A DNA stretch of 14,563 nucleotides. Origin: JAYZBC01 sp036339375 (lineage in GTDB: Bacteria; Pseudomonadota; Alphaproteobacteria; MPNO01; UBA2964). Each line of letters opens with the position of its first letter. The first letter of the stretch is position 1. The position numbers and the translations under genes were made by a program. Below are positions 1 to 7,852 of the stretch, in pieces. The stretch lies in NCBI GenBank assembly GCA_036339375.1, contig JAYZBC010000031.1, positions 1 to 14,563 of the forward strand, read 5' to 3'. The notes under the pieces were generated by a model, which made no database searches, was not told the origin of the DNA, and saw only the letters and a program-made list of their open reading frames with translations.

Positions 1-89
1 GATAACACTGAGTATATTAAACGTGAACGTAGCTCAACCAAATGATCAAGGAGGGGCATATTTTTTTCATTCGTGGATACTTCAGCCAT
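1..89 (-). CDS. tatC: Sec-independent protein translocase TatC, N-terminal fragment
   Basis: This is the start of TatC, the multispanning inner-membrane subunit that, with TatB, recognises twin-arginine signal peptides. Only 29 codons are in the window; the gene continues past the left edge. Reading the minus strand from the ATG at 87-89 gives MAEVSTNEKNMPLLDHLVEL followed by RSRLIYSVL. The PLLDHLxELRxRL segment is the conserved cytoplasmic N-terminus of TatC, just before its first membrane helix. It lies 12 bases downstream of tatB in the same direction, which gives the standard tatABC order. No clear Shine-Dalgarno sequence is visible. An internal ATG at Met11 could also serve as the start. 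Confidence 0.9.
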   Translation of the reverse strand, partial: MAEVSTNEKNMPLLDHLVELRSRLIYSVL

Positions 90-101
90 CAAAAACCATT
101 T

Positions 102-551
102 TTATTTATCATTTTTGGGATTTTTTGATTCCGCTTTCACAGGAGCTGAATCCTGTGAAACACTACCAACTGGTGTTTGATTATTAAAAGGAAAATTTTC
201 ATCAGATTTTATTGATTTTAATTCTCTATTTAAATTTTGTTTCGTGTCCTTTAAATTCCCCTTTATCTCTTCATTTTGATCAACAGTTTCTTTTATACTG
301 TTTTTTATATCTTCTTCTATATTATTAAGTGAGTTTAACCCAATTTCTTCTTGCACCTCTTTAGTTATTTTATCCAGTTCGACCTCTTCTGCAAGATCAT
401 CAAGACTCCCTTGAAAGTCTCTTGCTAGTTCCTTCCCCTTTCGAATCCACAACGTCAAAGTTCTCAAAGCAGCTGGGAGCTCTTTAGGTCCAATCACGAC
501 AATTGCCACAACTATTATGATCAGAAATTCCCACCCGCCTATATCAAACAT
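102..551 (-). CDS. tatB: Sec-independent protein translocase subunit TatB
   Basis: TatB forms the twin-arginine signal-peptide receptor with TatC in the inner membrane. The 149-residue protein starts MFDIGGWEFLIIIVVAIVVI. It has one N-terminal membrane helix (about residues 4-21), the TatB-type hinge GPKELPAALRT, and an amphipathic helix containing WIRKGKELARDF. The starting MFDIG and the GPxxLP hinge separate it from TatA. After about residue 60 the chain is Lys/Glu/Asn-rich and probably disordered; TatB tails vary in length and are poorly conserved. The gene lies 39 bases downstream of tatA and 12 bases upstream of tatC, so the three are probably cotranscribed. Confidence 0.95.
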   Translation of the reverse strand: MFDIGGWEFLIIIVVAIVVIGPKELPAALRTLTLWIRKGKELARDFQGSLDDLAEEVELDKITKEVQEEIGLNSLNNIEEDIKNSIKETVDQNEEIKGNLKDTKQNLNRELKSIKSDENFPFNNQTPVGSVSQDSAPVKAESKNPKNDK

Positions 552-590
552 ATTGTTTTTTCGTCTTAGAAAATCAGATAAACCTAGGCA

Positions 591-830
591 TCACCCTTTT
601 GTAGATTCCTCTTTTCCTTTTTTATCAGAGGTTGAAGAAGTATCTTCTGCGTTAATTGTTTTCATCTCTTCTGATTCGTTTTCAAGGTCTTTATCTTTCA
701 ATCCTTTTTTAAAAGCATTAATACCTTTAGCCATATCTCCCATCAGGCTAGAAAGTTTGCCGCGACCTCCAAAGAGTACCAGCACAACAATCAGGACTAT
801 TACCCAGTGCCATATGCTGAATGTTCCCAT
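591..830 (-). CDS. tatA: Sec-independent protein translocase subunit TatA
   Basis: TatA oligomerises to form the twin-arginine translocation pathway. I start it at the ATG at 828-830, giving 79 residues beginning MGTFSIWHWVIVLIVVLVLF. This start has a GGGG Shine-Dalgarno-like run at 839-842, 8 bases upstream, and matches usual TatA N-termini. The open frame extends 10 codons further to an ATG at 860, but that would add a charged MKKFRFGVFI stretch in front of the membrane helix. After the helix comes the FGGRGKLSSL hinge and the amphipathic helix GDMAKGINAFKKGLKD, typical of alphaproteobacterial TatA. The rest is an acidic, low-complexity tail. It is the first gene of tatABC and sits 185 bases after scpB. 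Confidence 0.93.
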   Translation of the reverse strand: MGTFSIWHWVIVLIVVLVLFGGRGKLSSLMGDMAKGINAFKKGLKDKDLENESEEMKTINAEDTSSTSDKKGKEESTKG

Positions 831-932
831 AATAAATACCCCAAAGCGAAATTTTTTCATTTTTGTACATATTAGAATTCGCTTATATCATAAAAGGAAT
901 CGATAACCTCATAAAAATTGTATTTTTTTCAA

Positions 933-949
933 TTTCCGTTGAACGGAAA
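933..949. repeat. 17-bp perfect dyad upstream of tatA
   Basis: TTTCCGTTGAACGGAAA is an 8-bp inverted repeat around one central base, in the 185-base gap between scpB and tatA. As RNA it could fold into a 6-bp stem with a TTGAA loop. Neither strand has a T-tract after it, so it does not look like an intrinsic terminator. Its place about 100 bases upstream of tatA would suit an operator, but no regulator is indicated. Confidence 0.4.
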
Positions 950-1015
950 AATGCATTCAATAAAAAACTTTACTAATTAATTCTTCTTCTGGTTTAAGAA
1001 TTTGATAGAAAGTTA

Positions 1016-1681
1016 TTATTTTTGAGTTTTCTTATTCTCTTTTCTTTGAACCTCAGAATTTTGTTCGAAATTTGAAAAATCATTGAAAATAATGTTCGCC
1101 GGTCTTCGATCTAATAGGCCGGTAGCTTTTAATTCTTCAATTCCGGGAAGATCCGTTACTTTATTCAAATTAAAATGGTTTAAAAACCCTTTAGAAGTCC
1201 CCCAAGTAGTTGGTTTTCCGGGAGTTCTTCGTTTTCCCACTGGATGTATCCAACCTATTTCTAGTAATAAATCCAATGTTCCTCGGCTTAAACTTACACC
1301 ACGAATTTCCTCTATTTCACTACGCGTTATCGGTTGGTGGTATGCAATAATTGCCAAAGTCTCCACAGCTGCCTTTGACAATTTTTTTAGAATTTTAACC
1401 TCAATTTCTAAACAATCCGCTAAATCAGGAGCTGTTCGAAAAGAATAATTACCAGCAATTCTCATAAGTTGAATGCCTCGACCTTCATAGTCGGAGATCA
1501 AAGTATTAATCAGGGAAGGTAGATCTACTTCCGTGGGCAACTTGTTTGCTAAATATTTTTCGCTTACTGGTTCAGTTGCAGCAAACAAAATGGCTTCTAA
1601 TAATCTTAAGTTTTCTTGATCCTGTTCCATTTCTGGTGTTTGTTTGGTTTGCGAATTTTCCTTTTGACTTAAACCATCCAT
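1016..1681 (-). CDS. scpB: Segregation and condensation protein ScpB
   Basis: ScpB is the winged-helix partner of the ScpA kleisin and joins SMC in the bacterial condensin that organises chromosomes. The 221-residue protein shows family hallmarks: LEAILFAATEPVS near residue 30, a core segment KAAVETLAIIAYHQPITRSE followed by IEEIRGV, and a second winged-helix end with GKRRTPGKPTTWGTSKGFL and LPGIEEL. About 25 polar N-terminal residues and a 25-residue Lys/Gln/Asn-rich tail lie outside the two winged helices. The start ATG (1679-1681) overlaps the scpA stop by one base as TAATG, implying translational coupling and stoichiometric synthesis. Confidence 0.96.
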   Translation of the reverse strand: MDGLSQKENSQTKQTPEMEQDQENLRLLEAILFAATEPVSEKYLANKLPTEVDLPSLINTLISDYEGRGIQLMRIAGNYSFRTAPDLADCLEIEVKILKKLSKAAVETLAIIAYHQPITRSEIEEIRGVSLSRGTLDLLLEIGWIHPVGKRRTPGKPTTWGTSKGFLNHFNLNKVTDLPGIEELKATGLLDRRPANIIFNDFSNFEQNSEVQRKENKKTQK

Positions 1682-2472
1682 TAATAATCAGCTCCTTCTA
1701 TACGGGAACGAATATAAATTTGGTCAAAAATATCTTTTTGGTACAGCTCAATCTTTCCAGCTTTAACTAGTTCCAATCCTGCTGCAAAGGTAGCGGCAAT
1801 TGCTGACTTAAAAATTACTCCATGACGTAAATTTTTTGGCAAAAATGCTTCTAATCTTTCCCAATTTGATATTTTTCCAAAAACCCTTCTAAATCTATCA
1901 AGTGCATCGTCTACAGAATGGATTTCCAATGGTTCTATTTCTAAAGTTTCAGCTCTTCCCCGTTTGTGTTGTTCTGAATAAGCATTTAGCAAATTAAACA
2001 ACGAGAGATCATAAACAAGCACTCGCTTTAAATTTACTCCTTCGGGAATTCCTCGCGAGAAAAAGTCACGATCTAATTGCGGTAATTCCATAATTATATC
2101 CCCTGCCCGTTGCATTGCTTCCAGGCGCCTTAGTTGAAAAGCCAATGCTTCTGCCATTTCTGGACCACTAGGTTCATCTTTGTCATCGAGTTCAGGCAAC
2201 AAAAGTCTAGATTTTAAATAGGCTAGCCAGGCCGCCATGACCAAATAATCAGCTGCAATTTCGAGACGTAAACGTTGAGCTTCTTCTATAAATAACAAAT
2301 ATTGTTCAGCCAGTTGCAAGATAGAAATCTGGATTAGATCTACCTTTTGCTGTCTGGCCAGAACCAACAATACATCTATCGGACCCTCATAGCCCTCAAG
2401 ATCTACAACCAGTTCTCTATACTGAGAGGAAGAATTGATGGAAGCAAATTCACAAATTTCCTTGGTCTTCAT
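1681..2472 (-). CDS. scpA: Segregation and condensation protein ScpA (kleisin)
   Basis: ScpA is the kleisin that bridges SMC heads and binds ScpB. The 263-residue protein carries the N-terminal signature YEGPIDVLLVLARQQKVDLI followed by QISILQLAEQYLLFIE (about residues 28-63), then ADYLVMAAWLAYLKSRLLLP, all typical of ScpA. Its C-terminal part contains the conserved V(I)FKSAIAATFAAGLELVKAGK-type winged-helix region, followed by IELYQKDIFDQIYIR. AGGA at 2475-2478 precedes the ATG, a rather close spacing. The gene starts 177 bases after nagZ, a larger gap than elsewhere in this block, and is coupled to scpB by TAATG. Confidence 0.96.
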   Translation of the reverse strand: MKTKEICEFASINSSSQYRELVVDLEGYEGPIDVLLVLARQQKVDLIQISILQLAEQYLLFIEEAQRLRLEIAADYLVMAAWLAYLKSRLLLPELDDKDEPSGPEMAEALAFQLRRLEAMQRAGDIIMELPQLDRDFFSRGIPEGVNLKRVLVYDLSLFNLLNAYSEQHKRGRAETLEIEPLEIHSVDDALDRFRRVFGKISNWERLEAFLPKNLRHGVIFKSAIAATFAAGLELVKAGKIELYQKDIFDQIYIRSRIEGADY

Positions 2473-2649
2473 GATCCTAATTAAAAATAATGCCCATACA
2501 AAGTACTTTCTATTTCCGACTCACACCAGACATTCCAAATCATCCAAAAAAGTATTCTTATAGAAATTTAAAGCAGATTGTATCAGTTTATGTCATCCTT
2601 ATAGATAATTCGAAAAATTTTGAAATCTTTGTGGAGCATAGAAAAATTC

Positions 2650-3702
2650 TTAAAATTCTGAGATTGAATGCTTTGCAAATATTCTATTGACTTTCTCTAA
2701 CATTTCCTTTGACGACGAATTCGATTTTTTTAAATTCTTTTTTCTCAAAACTTCACTCTGGTCTAATCTCTCTAATGTTTTTTCATTGATTAGTGGAATA
2801 GCCGAAGCCACCTCTACCATATCATTTAAATTTCCAGAGCATTCAAGAACCAGGTCACATCCTGCCTGTAAAATAGCCTTAGCTCTTTCTCCTTTATTAC
2901 CAGCTAAAGCCTCCATCCCTATATCGTCAGAAATTAAAACACCCTTAAAACCGACATTTTTACGAATAATATCGTTTATTATTTTTGGAGATATTGTGGC
3001 GGGGTTATTTGGATCAATTGCAGAATAAATAACATGGGCAGTCATCGCCCAGGGTAATTGTTGTAACTTTGAAAAAGGTACGAAGTCGGTTTTTTCCAGG
3101 ACACTTAAACTTGTGTCAATTATCGGAAGTTCTAAATGGCTATCAGATTTAGCACGGCCGTGACCTGGAATATGTTTCATAACGGGTACAATACCTTCCG
3201 TTAACATCCCTTCGGTGAGTGAATTTCCTAAACTTATTATAGTATGAACATTGTTACCTAATGCCCTATCTCCAATTACATTGTGTGCACCCTCGATAGG
3301 CAAATCCAAAACAGGTGAACAATTCACAGTAATGTTTAGTTTGTTAAGTTCTCTTCCAACCAAACGAGCATTTAGGTAAGCAGCCTGTTTAGCTTCTTCT
3401 TCATTTTGCCCAAATATTAAAGAAAAATTATTTGCGGGTGGTGGATGCCGCCAATATGGAGGCAATAAACGGGTTACACGACCTCCTTCTTGGTCAATTA
3501 ATATTGGTGCATCATCACTTTCAACAATTTCCCTAAATTCATTAATCAGAGACCGAACTTGGTAAGGATTTTTACAATTGTGGGAAAATAAAATTAGGCC
3601 TAGAGGACGTTTTGAAGAAAAAAACAATTTTTCTTCATCAGTTAACTTTGTGTCAGCACAACCGAAAATTACAGGAATGGAAAGAGCGGAATTATGGTTC
3701 AA
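2650..3702 (-). CDS. nagZ: Beta-N-acetylhexosaminidase (glycoside hydrolase family 3)
   Basis: NagZ is a cytoplasmic enzyme that removes N-acetylglucosamine from 1,6-anhydromuropeptides during peptidoglycan recycling. The 350-residue protein has the GH3 barrel with DQEGGRV (70-76), KHIPGHG (176-182), the catalytic Asp-His pair in SDSH (Asp187, His189) and the nucleophile region LISDDIGMEAL (Asp259 by the GH3 pattern). All expected catalytic residues are present. The start is a TTG at 3700-3702, with GGAG 10 bases upstream. It is chosen because VIFGCADTKLT should begin about 10 residues in, and no ATG offers that. The gene overlaps the preceding SPOR gene by 11 bases. The nagZ-scpA-scpB order is common in Alphaproteobacteria. 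Confidence 0.95.
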   Translation of the reverse strand: MNHNSALSIPVIFGCADTKLTDEEKLFFSSKRPLGLILFSHNCKNPYQVRSLINEFREIVESDDAPILIDQEGGRVTRLLPPYWRHPPPANNFSLIFGQNEEEAKQAAYLNARLVGRELNKLNITVNCSPVLDLPIEGAHNVIGDRALGNNVHTIISLGNSLTEGMLTEGIVPVMKHIPGHGRAKSDSHLELPIIDTSLSVLEKTDFVPFSKLQQLPWAMTAHVIYSAIDPNNPATISPKIINDIIRKNVGFKGVLISDDIGMEALAGNKGERAKAILQAGCDLVLECSGNLNDMVEVASAIPLINEKTLERLDQSEVLRKKNLKKSNSSSKEMLEKVNRIFAKHSISEF

Positions 3703-4339
3703 CTACAAAACACTCCATCTTTTTCGTTTTTAGGTTTTTGCACAAATTTATTGCTAAACTTTTTCGCTTTATTGGCCCTACTCGCAATCGAAAATATTTA
3801 CCTTTACTAGGTAAATTAACTTCTTGAAAATTGGGCTTCAACTTTAAAAAAATATTGCTGTAATCAGCCGAAATTTTTTTCCAGAATAATAATGCGGCTT
3901 TTTTAGAACTTAAAGCCGCAATTTGAATTTCAAACATTTTTGTTTCTTTTAAAAAATTTGGATTTATCCTTTTATTTCTTTTTGCTTTAATTTGAATTTC
4001 TGAAGGTTTCGCTCTGGTTTTTAACATTGGTGGTTTTTGTCCAGGCTTTTTATCTTTTTGAGTTTTGTCCAAGAAATCATAAATATTTGTGTCCTGATGT
4101 AGAATTAACATGCCACCAGGATTTTTAGGTTTAATTTTTATAGGCCCCGGGTTTGCTTCAATAACTTTAATATTTTCTTTGGAGATCAATTTTTGTTTTG
4201 TTTGACCAACGAAAAAATAAACAGACAATAAAATTGTGATGCAGGCTATAGTGGTTGTAAGTATAACAACTGAAAAGCTTTTCCCCTCTTTATTATTAAT
4301 TGGTTTAATTTTAGTTTGGTTTAAGCTTGAATTTGTCAA
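3692..4339 (-). CDS. Membrane-anchored SPOR-domain protein
   Basis: SPOR domains bind peptidoglycan with denuded glycans, often at division sites. This 215-residue protein has a Lys-rich cytoplasmic N-terminus, one membrane helix (about residues 23-44), a basic periplasmic linker and a C-terminal SPOR domain (about 135-215: MFEIQIAALSSKKAALLFW to LRVGPIKRKSLAINLCKNLK). The linker contains the PKNPGGMLILHQD stretch (71-83), seen in alphaproteobacterial SPOR proteins encoded between argS and nagZ. It is short and very Lys-rich for that group. The start is a TTG at 4337-4339 with a strong GAGGAG at 4345-4350, five bases upstream. The TTG overlaps the argS TGA as TTGA, so translation is probably coupled. 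Confidence 0.88.
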   Translation of the reverse strand: MTNSSLNQTKIKPINNKEGKSFSVVILTTTIACITILLSVYFFVGQTKQKLISKENIKVIEANPGPIKIKPKNPGGMLILHQDTNIYDFLDKTQKDKKPGQKPPMLKTRAKPSEIQIKAKRNKRINPNFLKETKMFEIQIAALSSKKAALLFWKKISADYSNIFLKLKPNFQEVNLPSKGKYFRLRVGPIKRKSLAINLCKNLKTKKMECFVVEP

Positions 4340-6102
4340 CGCATCTCCTCAACTGCTTTTATCCCAATGACACTCAAACCAGAAGCTAAAACAATTGCTA
4401 CTGCTCGTCCAAGCGCAGCCCTTGCCCGAGTAAGTTCTATATTTCCCGGGATTATAAAACGAAAATCTTGATTGTTGTTTCCAACATTCCAAACAACATG
4501 AAAATTTGAAGCAAGTTCTTCAAGGTAGAAGGCGATTCTATGTGGTTCTCTCGAAAGAGCTGCATTTTCTACGACATTTGGCCAACCAGACAGTTCTTTA
4601 ATTATATCTATCTCATGGCGTTCTTTAAGTAAATTTAATTGACCTTTTCTCAAATTCAAATCATCTAATTTCATAGTTGGAAATTCTTCGCGAATATTAT
4701 TTAACATTGAACAAATTCTAGCGTGTGCATATTGTACATAAAATACAGAATTATCTTTGTTTTGTTCTTTAACTTTTTGTAAATCAAAATCCAAAGTTGC
4801 TTCATTATTCCGTGTTAACATAATAAAACGAACGGCGTCTTTTCCAACTTCTTTTATAACTTCATTTAATGTTACAAATGTCCCAGATCTTTTAGACATC
4901 TTAACTGGGCTTCCATTTTCAAAAAGGTTTATAAGATTACAAACTTTTACTCTTAGCTTTCCTTTACCTTTAGTAACCGCATCAATTGCACCCACCATTC
5001 GCTTGATATATCCCTTGTGATCGGCTCCCCAAATATCAATCATCAAAGAGAAACCTCTCTTAAACTTATCTAGGTGATAGGCAATATCAGATGCAAAATA
5101 GGTCCAGCTTCCATCCTCCTTTTTTAACGGCCGGTCAAAATCATCTCCAAATTTTGTGGAACGGAAAAGGAGTTGTGGTCTTTCTTTCCAGTCGGGCTCA
5201 ATTTTACCCTTTGGGGGGTCTAGAACGCCTACATAAGTTAAGTCATTATCCTTAAGAAATTCGATTACTTTTTGGATTATTCCTGTATCGTTTAACTTCT
5301 TTTCAGAAGTAAAAACATCATGTCTTATACCAAGAGAAGTTAAATCTTTACGTATAGCCTTCATCATTGTTTCAACGGCATGTGTTTTAAATTTATCAAG
5401 CCATATTTTTTCAGGTAATTTTATCCATTTATTACCATCTTCCTTAGCTAGAAAATCCCCTAAATCTTTCAGGTATTCCCCGGGATAAAACCCGTTTGGA
5501 ATTTCTCCAATCTCATCCCCAAGAGCTTCACGATATCTTAAAAATAAAGAATGGGCCAAAACGTTAATTTGTTCACCTGCATCATTAATGTAAAATTCCC
5601 GTGTTACTTCATAACCCGTTTTAGTTAACAAAGATGCAAGGGCATCCCCAATAACAGCCCCTCGGCCATGGCCTACATGCATCGGTCCAGTGGGATTGGC
5701 CGATACAAATTCTACATTAACTTTTTGACCCCTTCCAATGTCAGAATCTCCATAATTCATTCCAGCTTTAAGAACTTCTTTTAACCGAGAGTGCCAAAAG
5801 TTTTTATTTAAACTAAAATTAATAAAACCAGGCCCCCCGATATCGACCTTACTAATATCAGGAATCCTAGATATCCTATTCCCAATCATTTTCGCAATTT
5901 CATAAGGCGATTTCTCGGCAGCCTTAGATAAAACCATTGCAGCATTTGAAGCCAGATCCCCAAAACTTTTGTCTTTAACAAGAGAAATTTTTATTTTACT
6001 AAAATCTAGTTCAGAAGGTAGGCGGCCTTCTCTAGATAAATATTCAATTTCTTTATTAACTAAATTTCTTAAGTATCTGAAATAATTCATTATATTATTC
6101 AT
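4336..6102 (-). CDS. argS: Arginine--tRNA ligase
   Basis: This is a class I synthetase that charges tRNA-Arg with arginine in the cytoplasm. The 588-residue length is normal. It has an N-terminal additional domain (FGDLASNAAMVLSKA near 48-62), the HIGH box as HVGH (142-145) within ANPTGPMHVGHGRGAVIGDA, the KMSKR loop (401-405) and the C-terminal anticodon-binding DALR domain ending in RAALGRAVAIVLASGLSVIG. The ATG at 6100-6102 overlaps the dgt stop by 8 bases. Met5 (ATG at 6088-6090, four bases past the dgt stop) gives MNYFRYLRNL, which fits family N-termini equally well. Neither start has a clear ribosome binding site. The final codons overlap the SPOR gene start. Confidence 0.98.
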   Translation of the reverse strand: MNNIMNYFRYLRNLVNKEIEYLSREGRLPSELDFSKIKISLVKDKSFGDLASNAAMVLSKAAEKSPYEIAKMIGNRISRIPDISKVDIGGPGFINFSLNKNFWHSRLKEVLKAGMNYGDSDIGRGQKVNVEFVSANPTGPMHVGHGRGAVIGDALASLLTKTGYEVTREFYINDAGEQINVLAHSLFLRYREALGDEIGEIPNGFYPGEYLKDLGDFLAKEDGNKWIKLPEKIWLDKFKTHAVETMMKAIRKDLTSLGIRHDVFTSEKKLNDTGIIQKVIEFLKDNDLTYVGVLDPPKGKIEPDWKERPQLLFRSTKFGDDFDRPLKKEDGSWTYFASDIAYHLDKFKRGFSLMIDIWGADHKGYIKRMVGAIDAVTKGKGKLRVKVCNLINLFENGSPVKMSKRSGTFVTLNEVIKEVGKDAVRFIMLTRNNEATLDFDLQKVKEQNKDNSVFYVQYAHARICSMLNNIREEFPTMKLDDLNLRKGQLNLLKERHEIDIIKELSGWPNVVENAALSREPHRIAFYLEELASNFHVVWNVGNNNQDFRFIIPGNIELTRARAALGRAVAIVLASGLSVIGIKAVEEMR

Positions 6103-7261
6103 ACAAAGAAAATTGTCTTCGATGTTCTTCTAAAGCAAAACGATCTGTCATACCAGCAATGTAATCGGTAACAATTCGAGCTTTGGACGTTTCATTTATG
6201 CTTTCTACTTTTTTTTGCCAATCCATCGGCATGAATTCAGTATTTGAAAGAAATAAATTGAAAAGGTCTTGAATAACTTGTTTTGCTTTATTAGTCATAC
6301 GGTTAATACGATGGTGCCGATACATTTTTCTTAACAGAAATGTTTTTAGAATTTCATTCGATTTTTCCATCTCTTTGGACATTGAAACAATTGAATTTTT
6401 GTTAGACCGTATTTCTAAAGCATTTTTTGGTTTCAATTTTTTTAAACGACACTTTGTTTCCAGTAGCAAATCATTTACCATTTGATTAATCATACGCCTA
6501 GTTGTTTCATGAATTAAGCGCGATTGTTCTAAATTGGGATATTTTTCATTAACCTCTTTTATAAGTGGTCCTACAACTGGTTGATTTATCAGATCTTTAA
6601 CAGAGAAAAAATTGGCCCGTAATCCATCGTCAACATCATGGGTATTATAGGCAATATCATCAGAAAGAGCCGCTATTTGAGCCTCAATACCAGGTTGACT
6701 GTGTAATTCTAAATCTTGTTCAGAATTATATTCAGCTATTGCCCAAGGTAAAGTTTCTAAATCACTAGAATTGAAAAGAAGAGGCCCATTATGTTTAGCT
6801 AACCCTTCCAATGTTTCCCAAGAAAGGTTCAAACCATTGAAGTCAGCATATCGGGCTTCTAGTTTTGTTACAATTCTTAAAGCATGACCATTATGATCAA
6901 ACCCTCCATAGGGTTTCATCACTTCTTGCAATGCTTCCTCACCTGCATGTCCAAAAGGGGGATGACCTAAGTCATGGGCTAGCGCTAAAGCTTCAGCGAT
7001 GTCTTCATTAACGTTTAAAGCTCTTGCTAAAGAGCGAGCAATTTGAGCCACTTCCAAACTATGAGTAAGCCTTGTTCGGTAATGATCTCCCTCATGATAA
7101 ACAAAAACTTGAGTTTTATACTTCAAACGACGAAAAGCACTAGAATGAATTATCCTGTCCCTATCTCTTTGGAACATTGATCTTGTTTGACTCTCCGGCT
7201 CTAAATATAATCGACCTCGACTAGCCATCGGATCAGTTTTATAGGGAACTTCTTCAGTCAA
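6095..7261 (-). CDS. dgt: dGTP triphosphohydrolase-like HD-domain protein
   Basis: This protein belongs to the family that hydrolyses dNTPs to deoxynucleosides and triphosphate. The 388-residue, Dgt-like type is found across Alphaproteobacteria. Metal-binding HD-domain residues are intact: His67 in THSLEVAQIAR, His-Asp 96-97 in AHDLGHPPFGHAGEEAL and Asp201/202 in LSDDIAYNTHDVDDGL. The N-terminus SRGRLYLEPESQTRSMFQRD followed by RDRIIHSSAFRRLKYKTQVF is strongly family-like. The start is a TTG (7259-7261) without a clear Shine-Dalgarno sequence; the first in-frame ATG (7226-7228) would remove conserved residues before SRGR. It leads the long minus-strand gene string and diverges from the Fe-S carrier gene. 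Substrate preference cannot be read from the sequence. Confidence 0.92.
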   Translation of the reverse strand: MTEEVPYKTDPMASRGRLYLEPESQTRSMFQRDRDRIIHSSAFRRLKYKTQVFVYHEGDHYRTRLTHSLEVAQIARSLARALNVNEDIAEALALAHDLGHPPFGHAGEEALQEVMKPYGGFDHNGHALRIVTKLEARYADFNGLNLSWETLEGLAKHNGPLLFNSSDLETLPWAIAEYNSEQDLELHSQPGIEAQIAALSDDIAYNTHDVDDGLRANFFSVKDLINQPVVGPLIKEVNEKYPNLEQSRLIHETTRRMINQMVNDLLLETKCRLKKLKPKNALEIRSNKNSIVSMSKEMEKSNEILKTFLLRKMYRHHRINRMTNKAKQVIQDLFNLFLSNTEFMPMDWQKKVESINETSKARIVTDYIAGMTDRFALEEHRRQFSLYE

Positions 7262-7293
7262 TTTTTGATATCTAAAGAAAAATTCATAAAAGA

Positions 7294-7322
7294 AATTTAC
7301 TAGGCCTAAATGATACTGGCAA
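7294..7322 (-). promoter_or_regulatory. Candidate sigma70-like promoter of the dgt-argS string
   Basis: On the minus strand TTGCCA (7317-7322, 5 of 6 to consensus) and TAAATT (7294-7299, 4 of 6) are separated by exactly 17 bases. Transcription would begin about 25 bases before the dgt TTG. Placement at the head of the string supports it; AT-rich sequence makes chance matches common. Confidence 0.45.
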
Positions 7323-7399
7323 ATTGAATCTTAACCAAAACCACAAACAAGGAAAAGGTTCTTAGGGTTGACCAAGATACAAACAGAGATTATTTCCAT

Positions 7400-7430
7400 T
7401 TGACTTAGTTATTTTCAATTGTCACATTGT
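7400..7430 (+). promoter_or_regulatory. Weak candidate promoter of the Fe-S carrier gene
   Basis: TTGACT at 7400-7405 is a good -35 hexamer, but the matching -10 region (CACATT or CATTGT at 7423-7430) is poor. It sits 13 bases before the ATG of the Fe-S carrier gene in the 181-base divergent spacer. Confidence 0.25.
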
Positions 7431-7442
7431 AAGTGAAAAATT

Positions 7443-7793
7443 ATGACCGACAGCCTAAAACAATCCACCGTAAGTATAAGTGATAGTGCCGTTCAAAGAC
7501 TACAATTTTTAACAAAGGGCGGTGAATTTAAAGGAATGCATATGCGTGTTTCTGTTTCGGGAGGGGGTTGCTCCGGTTTCCAATATAGCTTTGCTTTTGA
7601 CAAAAAGAAAAATAGAGAGGACCATTTAATTCAACGTTCCGGAGTATCGGTACTTGTAGATGACACGTCTTGGGATTTATTAGTTGGAAGTGAGTTGCAT
7701 TTCGTTGAGGAATTAATTGGTTCTTATTTTACACTAAAAAACCCAAATGCAGCTTCCACATGTGGTTGTGGAGTGTCATTCTCTGTTGGCTAA
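7443..7793 (+). CDS. erpA: A-type iron-sulfur cluster carrier/insertion protein (ErpA/IscA family)
   Basis: This is a small cytoplasmic scaffold that delivers Fe-S clusters to target apoproteins. The 116-residue protein begins its fold at VSISDSAVQRL and has the three invariant cysteines: Cys43 in SGGGCSGFQY and Cys107/Cys109 in the STCGCGVSFSV tail. FKNPNA is represented by LKNPNAAS. No suf or isc genes adjoin it, so it looks like the stand-alone, housekeeping type, which favours ErpA over IscA or SufA. Sequence alone does not settle that. It diverges from dgt, a pairing common in Alphaproteobacteria. Confidence 0.9.
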   Translation: MTDSLKQSTVSISDSAVQRLQFLTKGGEFKGMHMRVSVSGGGCSGFQYSFAFDKKKNREDHLIQRSGVSVLVDDTSWDLLVGSELHFVEELIGSYFTLKNPNAASTCGCGVSFSVG

Positions 7794-7833
7794 AATAAAA
7801 ATTGTTTAAATCTTTGAAGTCTCAATCTTCATA

Positions 7834-7839
7834 TATAAT
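7834..7839 (+). promoter_or_regulatory. Consensus -10 hexamer before xth
   Basis: A perfect TATAAT lies 13 bases upstream of the xth ATG, in the 59-base gap after the Fe-S carrier gene. No recognisable -35 element lies at 16-18 bases, so this may be chance. If used, the leader would be only a few bases long. Confidence 0.25.
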
Positions 7840-7852
7840 TTTGGCATAACTA

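Noticed and set aside
517..906. Plus-strand open frame opposite tatA and the tatB start
   Set aside because: It is the antisense of clear TatA and TatB coding sequence and resembles no protein family.
933..949. Intrinsic terminator after scpB
   Set aside because: The minus strand after this hairpin reads TTGAAAAAAA, with no T-tract, so it does not meet terminator criteria.
2473..2649. A small gene in the spacer between nagZ and scpA
   Set aside because: Only short frames without a ribosome binding site or recognisable sequence; treated as non-coding.
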